Shown: one piece after another, positions 38,451 through 41,380 of the stretch
How positions within the stretch are numbered: the stretch's first letter is position 1
Layout of the letters: the number at the start of each line of letters is the position of its first letter
Assembly: GCA_002431915.1 (NCBI GenBank)
Contig: DJEP01000032.1
Coordinates: 1-41,380, forward strand
Length of the DNA: 41,380 nt
Source: Lachnospiraceae bacterium UBA5895
GTDB taxonomy: Bacteria > Bacillota > Clostridia > Lachnospirales > Lachnospiraceae
Direction: 5' to 3'
Position numbers and translations under genes: made by a program
The notes under the pieces: model-generated
The model's database searches: none
What the model was told of the DNA's origin: nothing
What the model saw: only the letters and a program-made list of their open reading frames with translations

Positions 38451-40088
38451 ATGATCAGTGCAAACAACGTAACTTACCGTGTGGGTAAGAAAGCTTTATT
38501 CGAAGATGTCAACATCAAGTTTACCGAGGGCAACTGTTACGGCCTCATCGGAGCCAACGGAGCCGGTAAGTCCACCTTTTTGAAGATCCTGTCCGGTCAG
38601 CTGGAAACTACCAAAGGTGATATCGTCATCACCCCCGGTCAGCGTCTCTCCGTGTTGGAGCAGGATCATTTCAAATATGACGACAACGTGGTTATGGATA
38701 CCGTTATCATGGGTAACGAGCGTCTCTTCCAGGTCATGAAGGAAAAAGATGCCATCTATGCCAAAGAAGATTTCAGTGACGAGGACGGTATCCGCGCCAG
38801 TGAGCTGGAAGCGGAATTCGCTGAGATGGACGGCTGGGAAGCAGAGTCCAATGCCGCCATGCTGTTAAATGGTCTGGGCATCGGCACCGAGTTCCACTAC
38901 TCTCTCATGAAGGATTTAGACGGCAGCCTGAAGGTGAAAGTCCTGTTAGCGAAAGCACTGTTCGGCAACCCCGACATCCTGCTGCTCGACGAGCCTACCA
39001 ACCATCTGGATCTGGATGCCATCGCATGGCTGGAGGATTTTCTGATTGATTTCGAGAATACCGTTATCGTGGTATCCCATGACCGTTATTTCCTGAACAA
39101 GGTATGTACCCAGATCGCCGACATCGACTACGGCAAGATCCAGCTGTATGCCGGTAACTACGACTTCTGGTACGAGTCCAGCCAGCTGCTGATTAAGCAG
39201 ATGAAGGAAGCGAACAAGAAAAAGGAAGAAAAGATCAAGGAATTGCAGGAGTTCATCTCCCGTTTCTCCGCAAATGCTTCCAAATCCAAGCAGGCTACCT
39301 CCAGAAAACGTGCTCTGGAAAAAATTGAGCTGGATGATATTAAGCCCTCCAGCAGAAAATATCCCTATATCGACTTCCGTCCCGAGCGCGAGATCGGTAA
39401 TGAAGTACTGGCTGTGGAACATCTGTCCAAAACCGTCAACGGAGAAAAAGTGTTAAATGATATCTCCTTCACCCTGGGCCGTGAAGATAAGGTGGCTTTC
39501 GTAGGAAGCTGTGAGTTGGCAAAGACCACTCTGTTCCAGATTCTGGCCGGTGAAATGGAGCCGGATGAGGGTACCTACAAATGGGGCGTTACCACTTCCC
39601 AGTCCTATTTCCCGAAGGATAATACCGCAGAGTTCGACAATGATATGACTATCGCCGACTGGCTGACCGGTTACTCTCCCGTAAAGGATGCCACTTATGT
39701 CCGTGGTTTCCTGGGACGCATGCTGTTCGCCGGAGAAGACGGTGTGAAGAAGGTTCGTGTTCTCTCCGGTGGTGAAAAGGTCCGCTGTCTGCTGTCCAAA
39801 ATGATGATCAGCGGTGCCAACTGCCTGATCCTGGATGAACCCACAAACCATCTGGACATGGAATCCATCACCGCGCTGAACAACGGGCTGATCAAGTTCC
39901 CTGGCGTGGCACTGTTCTCCTGCCATGACCATCAGTTCGTACAGACCACTGCCAATCGTATCATTGAAATCCTACCGAACGGCAGCCTGGTAGACAAGAT
40001 CACTACCTACGATGAGTATCTGGCAAGCGATGAAATGGCAAGAAAGCGTACTGTATTCACCACACAGACCGAGGACGACGAGAACTAA
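38451..40088 (+). CDS. ABC-F family ATPase (YkpA/YbiT-like)
   Basis: ABC-F proteins are soluble paired ATPases that act on the ribosome rather than transport. The 545-residue protein has domain 1 with Walker A GANGAGKSTFLK and Walker B ILLLDEPTNHLD, a helical linker (about 235-300, EANKKKEEKIKELQEFISRF), and domain 2 with signature LSGGEKVR and CLILDEPTNHLD. Domain 2's Walker A reads GSCELAKTTL, with Ala where Gly normally precedes Lys, and domain 1's signature reads LDGSLKVK rather than LSGGQ. Both may be normal for the YkpA subgroup. The start is ATG 38451 (MISANNVTYR) with AAGAGG seven bases upstream. Antibiotic resistance cannot be inferred. Confidence 0.93.
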   Translation: MISANNVTYRVGKKALFEDVNIKFTEGNCYGLIGANGAGKSTFLKILSGQLETTKGDIVITPGQRLSVLEQDHFKYDDNVVMDTVIMGNERLFQVMKEKDAIYAKEDFSDEDGIRASELEAEFAEMDGWEAESNAAMLLNGLGIGTEFHYSLMKDLDGSLKVKVLLAKALFGNPDILLLDEPTNHLDLDAIAWLEDFLIDFENTVIVVSHDRYFLNKVCTQIADIDYGKIQLYAGNYDFWYESSQLLIKQMKEANKKKEEKIKELQEFISRFSANASKSKQATSRKRALEKIELDDIKPSSRKYPYIDFRPEREIGNEVLAVEHLSKTVNGEKVLNDISFTLGREDKVAFVGSCELAKTTLFQILAGEMEPDEGTYKWGVTTSQSYFPKDNTAEFDNDMTIADWLTGYSPVKDATYVRGFLGRMLFAGEDGVKKVRVLSGGEKVRCLLSKMMISGANCLILDEPTNHLDMESITALNNGLIKFPGVALFSCHDHQFVQTTANRIIEILPNGSLVDKITTYDEYLASDEMARKRTVFTTQTEDDEN

Positions 40089-40097
40089 GACAAGAAT

Positions 40098-40133
40098 AAA
40101 ATGGATGCCGGTGATGCCGACATCCATTTTTTT
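40098..40133 (+). terminator. ABC-F gene terminator
   Basis: AAAATGGATG (40098-40107) pairs with CATCCATTTT (40121-40130) and runs into seven T, ten bases after the ABC-F stop. Confidence 0.9.
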
Positions 40134-40220
40134 ATCTATATTATCAGGAACCTTCGATGGCACTTAACGAAACTGTATGCCGTGCGCATTCTTCTGCGTG
40201 CAGAAAGGATCTTTACTATT

Positions 40221-41288
40221 ATGGTAGATTTACATGTACATTCCACCTGCTCCGACGGCACTTACACCCCGGAGGAATTAGTTGATTACGCCAGGGAAAA
40301 GGGGCTGCGGGCCTTCGCCCTCACGGATCATGATACGGTAAACGGGCTGGATCGGGTCATTCAGTATGCGGAGAAACTGCGGCAGACACAGGCGGCATCC
40401 CCGGTCATTTCGTCCCCGAACGATGCCGGATGTTCGGCCGCCTCCCGCCTTACGGTTCCTTCCCAGTCCGGCTCTGACTCTTCCGCTCCAAAGGCGGTGG
40501 ACGTATCAAAAGCCTGCAGTATACCCTTCCCGGTGGACACTGACACTCCGAGAAGAGCCAACATCCCCCGGACCTGTGGAGTTCCTTCGGCACCCGGCGC
40601 TGACGTTCCAAGTGTGCCGGAAGTGATTCCCGGTATCGAATTGTCCACGGAATATCAGGGAAAAGATATCCACATGGTGGGACTTTTTATTGATTACCAT
40701 CAGCCGGATTTTTCCCGCTACCTGGAAGATTTCATCCGTTCCCGGGAGAACCGCAACGAGAAAATGTGCGCACTTTTACGGGAACACGGCATTGCCATCT
40801 CCTATGAAACACTGCTTTCGGAATTTCCCGGTGCGGTTATCACCAGAGCCCACTTCGCAAGGTATCTCCTCTATCACGGCTATATACAGAGCATGAAGGA
40901 AGCATTTGACCGCTATGTAGGCGATCACTGCCCCTGCTTCGTTCCGAGAGAAAAGGTAACTCCCGCTCAGGCCGTGAAACTGATCCTCGGTGCCGGAGGA
41001 GTCCCTGTACTGGCGCATCCGATCCTCTATCACATGAGTGACGAGCGATTGGAAAATCTGGTGAAGGAATTGAAATCCATCGGTCTCGCAGGCATCGAAG
41101 CCATCTACAGCACCTACAATACTGCCGAGGAGCGCCAGATCCGGGGGCTTGCTTCCAAATACGGCCTGAAAATCAGCGGAGGCTCCGATTTTCACGGTGC
41201 CAACAAGCCAAAGATCGACCTTGGCACCGGATGGGGCAAGCTCTATGTGCCGGATGAAGTGCTGGAAAATCTGCGCCCGGACCGGTAA
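40221..41288 (+). CDS. PHP-domain phosphoesterase with internal insert
   Basis: The 355-residue protein is of the PHP group of metal-dependent phosphoesterases, similar to YciV/RnaseAM or PHP nucleotidases. Metal-binding motifs are DLHVHSTCSDGTYTPEEL, FALTDHDTVNGL, the Glu in VIPGIELSTEY, VPVLAHPILY, and GGSDFHGANKP. Between the first two motifs and VIPGIEL there is an insert of about 78 residues (about 56-133) rich in Pro, Ser, Ala and Asp (SPNDAGCSAASRLTVPS, SVPEV) where relatives have a short helix-loop. The core seems otherwise complete. Start ATG 40221 is chosen because MVDLHVHS is the usual beginning; AGAAAGGAT lies somewhat far upstream. Confidence 0.9.
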   Translation: MVDLHVHSTCSDGTYTPEELVDYAREKGLRAFALTDHDTVNGLDRVIQYAEKLRQTQAASPVISSPNDAGCSAASRLTVPSQSGSDSSAPKAVDVSKACSIPFPVDTDTPRRANIPRTCGVPSAPGADVPSVPEVIPGIELSTEYQGKDIHMVGLFIDYHQPDFSRYLEDFIRSRENRNEKMCALLREHGIAISYETLLSEFPGAVITRAHFARYLLYHGYIQSMKEAFDRYVGDHCPCFVPREKVTPAQAVKLILGAGGVPVLAHPILYHMSDERLENLVKELKSIGLAGIEAIYSTYNTAEERQIRGLASKYGLKISGGSDFHGANKPKIDLGTGWGKLYVPDEVLENLRPDR

Positions 41289-41321
41289 ATGGAAAGTTAC
41301 GCGTGCAATGAGCCGCGCATA

Positions 41322-41378
41322 GGCATAGTGAAGACAGCGATGGGCGCTTGCGCACAAATCGCTGTCTTTACTTATGCC
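41322..41378. repeat. long inverted repeat at window end
   Basis: The left arm 41322-41341 begins GGCATAGTGAAGACAGCGAT and the right arm 41358-41378 is its near complement (ATCGCTGT to TATGCC), with an inner GCGC-TT-GCGC at 41344-41353. No T run follows. It may be part of a larger palindromic element that continues past the window, or a terminator-like structure for the PHP gene. Confidence 0.65.
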
Positions 41379-41380
41379 GT

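Noticed and set aside
1..41380. tRNA genes, rRNA, CRISPR arrays, prophage or attachment sites
   Set aside because: None was recognised on reading both strands: no tRNA T-arm patterns in intergenic space, no regular direct-repeat arrays, no phage-type genes.

Overview
The window looks like chromosome from a Gram-positive anaerobe of the Clostridia, most probably Lachnospiraceae. The evidence is moderate GC, strong AGGAGG ribosome-binding sites, the small families DUF4364 and DUF4250, lipoprotein-type carbohydrate ABC transporters without their own ATPase, and an RACo-like ASKHA protein. Most genes are housekeeping or metabolic and lie on the minus strand. I see no tRNA, rRNA, CRISPR array, prophage or intact insertion sequence.

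Layout. 1-480: decayed RelE/ParE-type toxin-antitoxin pair. 566-2068: rho. 2337-4997: malic enzyme, TIGR01212 radical SAM protein and DUF4364 on the plus strand. 5007-7661: rarA behind a REC-GGDEF regulator whose transcript should start with a perfect hairpin. 7762-8668: SHOCT-domain gene cut by an IS110-family fragment. 8894-10538: LytTR response regulator and MerR/GyrI-like regulator, divergent from overlapping promoters around a shared dyad. 10559-13576: polysaccharide deacetylase and a chemoreceptor. 13680-15054: RACo-like ASKHA protein coupled to DUF4250. 15089-15204: palindromic intergenic element. 15270-17870: clpB. 18123-21338: csoR-copA copper operon with two CsoR-type operators; copA carries a fused CopZ-like domain with its own internal start signals. 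21489-22793: metY behind a structured leader I cannot assign to a known riboswitch. 23013-24359: MATE transporter. 24487-27081: GH43 enzyme and divergent AraC regulator. 27027-28514: DUF368/PopT-family protein and a membrane-anchored EIIA-like protein lacking both active-site histidines. 28785-29000: cold-shock protein with an elaborate leader. 29122-30756: AAC(3)-like acetyltransferase and a glycerophosphodiesterase.

30916-38275 is a probable beta-1,4-galactan / galacto-oligosaccharide locus: LacI regulator, then a promoter with a LacI-type operator, a CBM61-like lipoprotein, a GH53 galactanase without signal peptide, a sugar-binding lipoprotein, two permeases, and an MFS transporter whose ribosome-binding site is buried in a perfect hairpin. 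The likely logic is surface capture by the CBM lipoprotein, ABC import and cytoplasmic cleavage by GH53, with the ATPase and beta-galactosidase encoded elsewhere. 38451-41288: ABC-F protein and a PHP-domain phosphoesterase with a long low-complexity insert. The window ends inside or beside an inverted repeat.

I found no clearly new multi-gene system. The best candidates for undescribed biology are the metY leader RNA, the cold-shock leader, the SD-sequestering hairpin before the MFS gene, the copA/copZ nested gene, and the PopT-linked pseudo-EIIA.
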